64,000 bases of DNA, from positions 11,594,001 through 11,658,000 of the forward strand of contig NC_063257.1 of assembly GCF_019578655.1 (NCBI RefSeq). Reading direction: 5' to 3'. How positions within the stretch are numbered: position 1 is the stretch's first letter; each line of letters starts with the position of its first letter. This document shows, in pieces, positions 62,190 to 64,000 of the stretch. Source of the DNA: Ricinus communis. Taxonomy: Eukaryota; Streptophyta; Magnoliopsida; Malpighiales; Euphorbiaceae. Made by a program: the position numbers and the translations under genes. The notes beneath the pieces were generated by a model that searched no databases, had not been told where the DNA came from, and saw nothing but the letters and a program-made list of their open reading frames with translations.

Positions 62190-63711
62190 CATAGCAGTTG
62201 TCCTTTAACAATTCCCTTCAAGAAACAACCATCCGTTCCAAGTATAGGTCTACACCCATCTACCCATCCTCTCTTGCTTCAAAATGGATATAAAATCTCT
62301 TAAATTTCTTACTATCACACTCAACAAAGTTATCAAGCTTCACTACACAAGTACTTCCTAGGTTACTGGTTTTAATTTCTTGAACATATTCATGAAGCTT
62401 TGCATACTCCACTTTATAATCACCAACCAACTCATCTAAAACTTTTTTTTTCACTACCCTAGCAATTGTGAAACTAATAGTCAACTTTAATTATGTTCTA
62501 CATAGTGCCCTCAACTCTTTTAATTTAATCCTAAATTGTTTCATGAGTCTTGATTTGAGGTGCCTAGCTAGATAAGAACTTGTAGCCATTTTATTTTTTA
62601 ACATCCTATAACACTTATGAGAAGGATAACATGTCTTGATAATTAGGTTCTCATCATTTTTTTTCCTTGGACATATATAATGTCCAAGGACAGTTAGGAG
62701 ACCCTTCACACTTGGCCCTAAGTCTTCTTAGTTCATTCTTCTTCATAACCACCCCTAAACCCTTCAGAATAGCATATCTAGCAGTTGCATCTCTCACTTG
62801 TTGAGTGTTTAGAGACACTATTCCTAAGCAAAATACTAGAACTGCACTGTGAGGATCAAATCTGGTCAAACCACTCTTCTTTCTTAAAGCAGAATCCCCA
62901 CTCTCCATATCACGCTCACTATAATATTCCCCTTCATCACTACTGTCAAAATATTAGGAACTATTCCTATCACTTTCATTAGATGAGCCTCCAACTTCAT
63001 CATCTTCAGCTTGCTCAAGTTCATCAACCTCATTTATTGGTGGCTCAGCACCCACAACCTCCTCCATTTTCTTATCTTTTCTTCCTGCTTTTTTCTTCCT
63101 ATGAAATTCCTTTACTTTTGCCCTAGCTGCTTGCAATTCTTCATCTTCATCTTCATCATCAATTAATTGATTAACTGGAATAACAAACTCATCATAAGTC
63201 TTATGAGGTATGCAATCTAAGTCAACCTCTTCTTCTTCTGAATCACTAAACAAATTGTTTACTTTATCAACAGTTTCACTATTTAACACTTCACTTTGAG
63301 TTCCTTCACTCTCACCAGAAACATTTACAGTTTCTTCCTATTATTACCTCCTACAACTTGCACAAATGGTTGGTCCTTGTGACCATCATCTGCATTAGCA
63401 TCTGAAACTGAATGATCTATATATAGATCAAGAACAGACCCATTCAGCATATGGCTAATCAAATCTAAAAGGCATTTATCACTGTGTATGGTAACAAATT
63501 CTCCAATCAAACCACTTTTATAATAAAGGCCACCTATTTTCTAACACCCTAATTTTTTAATATAATATATTATATTAGAGTAAGACATCTCATTCAAGTT
63601 TAATTTTTTCTCTACACAGTCTACTACCCCACCTATATACTCACTCTTACTACCTTTCCTACTTATACTACCCTTGTGATGGATGTCCAGAACAATGAAC
63701 ACCTCTTCCAT
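62190..63711 (-). pseudogene. MULE transposase, N-terminal half with PB1-like and MuDR domains (truncated)
   Basis: The likely start is the ATG at 63709-63711 (MEEVFIVLDIHHKG), beginning a PB1-like plant-mobile domain that ends near 63560. After broken frames, an acidic linker (DSEEEEVDLD, DDEDEDEELQAARAKVKEF) lies at 63290-62960. The MuDR DNA-binding domain follows at about 62900-62640 (NELRRLRAKCEGSPNCPWTL, then IIKTCYPSHKC). Next come TISFTIARVVKKKVLDELVG and VEYAKLHEYVQEI, then the block GTDGCFLKG near 62215, which carries the first catalytic aspartate. Similarity stops a few codons later, so the remaining DDE and SWIM parts are gone. Stops and single-base shifts occur near 63330, 62680 and 62265. 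Inactive. Confidence 0.72.
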
Positions 63712-64000
63712 TATGTATTTTAACAAATCATAGTAAATACAACAACATTCCATAAAGTTAGGATATTAAGAAAATATAAAGCAGTAAACAAGTTGGTGTT
63801 AAGCTTCCATGCATAATAGACAAGTTCTAAAAGGTCCCGACACAAACCCTAACAAATACATCCAAAAAATATCAATATGGGACCACATGCATAAAAAATC
63901 CTCAACATTTACAGTAAAAAAAAGCAAGTTGGGACCACTGTAACACAAAAGAAAGTTACACATCGAAGAAGACAAAAATAATGCATATACCTTTTTGTCG
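63712..64000. other. Upstream side of the MULE, cut by the window edge
   Basis: Probable 5' flank of the MULE transposase remnant. It holds a loose direct repeat (GGGACCACATGC near 63879 and GGGACCACTGTA near 63932). No terminal inverted repeat is visible before the window ends. Confidence 0.4.

Noticed and set aside
1..64000. tRNA genes, CRISPR arrays, operons, ribosome binding sites
   Set aside because: No cloverleaf with A and B boxes was seen. tRNA-like strings are only the retrotransposon primer sites. The bacterial feature types do not apply to this plant nuclear DNA.

Overview
The window is plant nuclear DNA, most likely from a eudicot. It is AT-rich, its genes have introns, and plant-type LTR retrotransposons, MULEs and MITEs fill most of it. 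Only two genes look intact, both on the minus strand: a predicted single-pass membrane protein of unknown function (35882-39647, two coding exons, 325 aa) and a cytosolic-type histidyl-tRNA synthetase (46090-54248, seven coding exons, 886 aa). I cannot name the species from the sequence.

Layout. 1-1013 holds subterminal repeats and one terminus of a CACTA-like transposon. 1090-1935 is the SWIM and zinc-knuckle end of a MULE transposase. 2454-2840 is a MITE candidate. Two copies of a wax ester synthase/diacylglycerol acyltransferase (WSD1-like) pseudogene follow, copy A at about 6039-8484 and copy B at about 10495-25353, separated by a decayed pogo/Emigrant-type transposon (8687 to about 10290). 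Copy B has been spread over about 15 kb by a Ty1/copia element (11217-16190, TSD GCCAT) and an internally deleted Ty3/gypsy element (17699-25194, TSD GTAAT), both inside exons, and a second copia element (25355-30044) sits at its 5' side. Homology between the two duplicated segments resumes beyond the last element and ends near 30220.

30220-35880 is AT-rich and gene-free with three fold-back or MITE-like structures. The membrane-protein gene follows. 41090-44352 is a three-unit tandem repeat whose middle unit was split by a 2.6-kb solo LTR (TSD TATTT). The HisRS gene has six introns, all phase 0, and its last intron carries an RNase H-like retroelement fragment. 54249-60290 is AT-rich with a possible hAT-like remnant. 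The right end holds a decayed CACTA-like end, a small GRF-zinc-finger-like pseudogene (+) and the N-terminal half of a PB1-type MULE transposase (-) that breaks off just after its first catalytic aspartate block.

The genes do not form a pathway. HisRS serves cytosolic translation and has a telo-box just upstream. The membrane protein has an ATG8-interacting-like motif near its N-terminus and a tail anchor, which hints at, but does not prove, a role in selective autophagy. I found no wholly new system. The most unusual structures are the palindrome family inside the gypsy element, the protease-to-integrase fusion in the same element, and the evidence that the WSD gene was already broken before it was duplicated.
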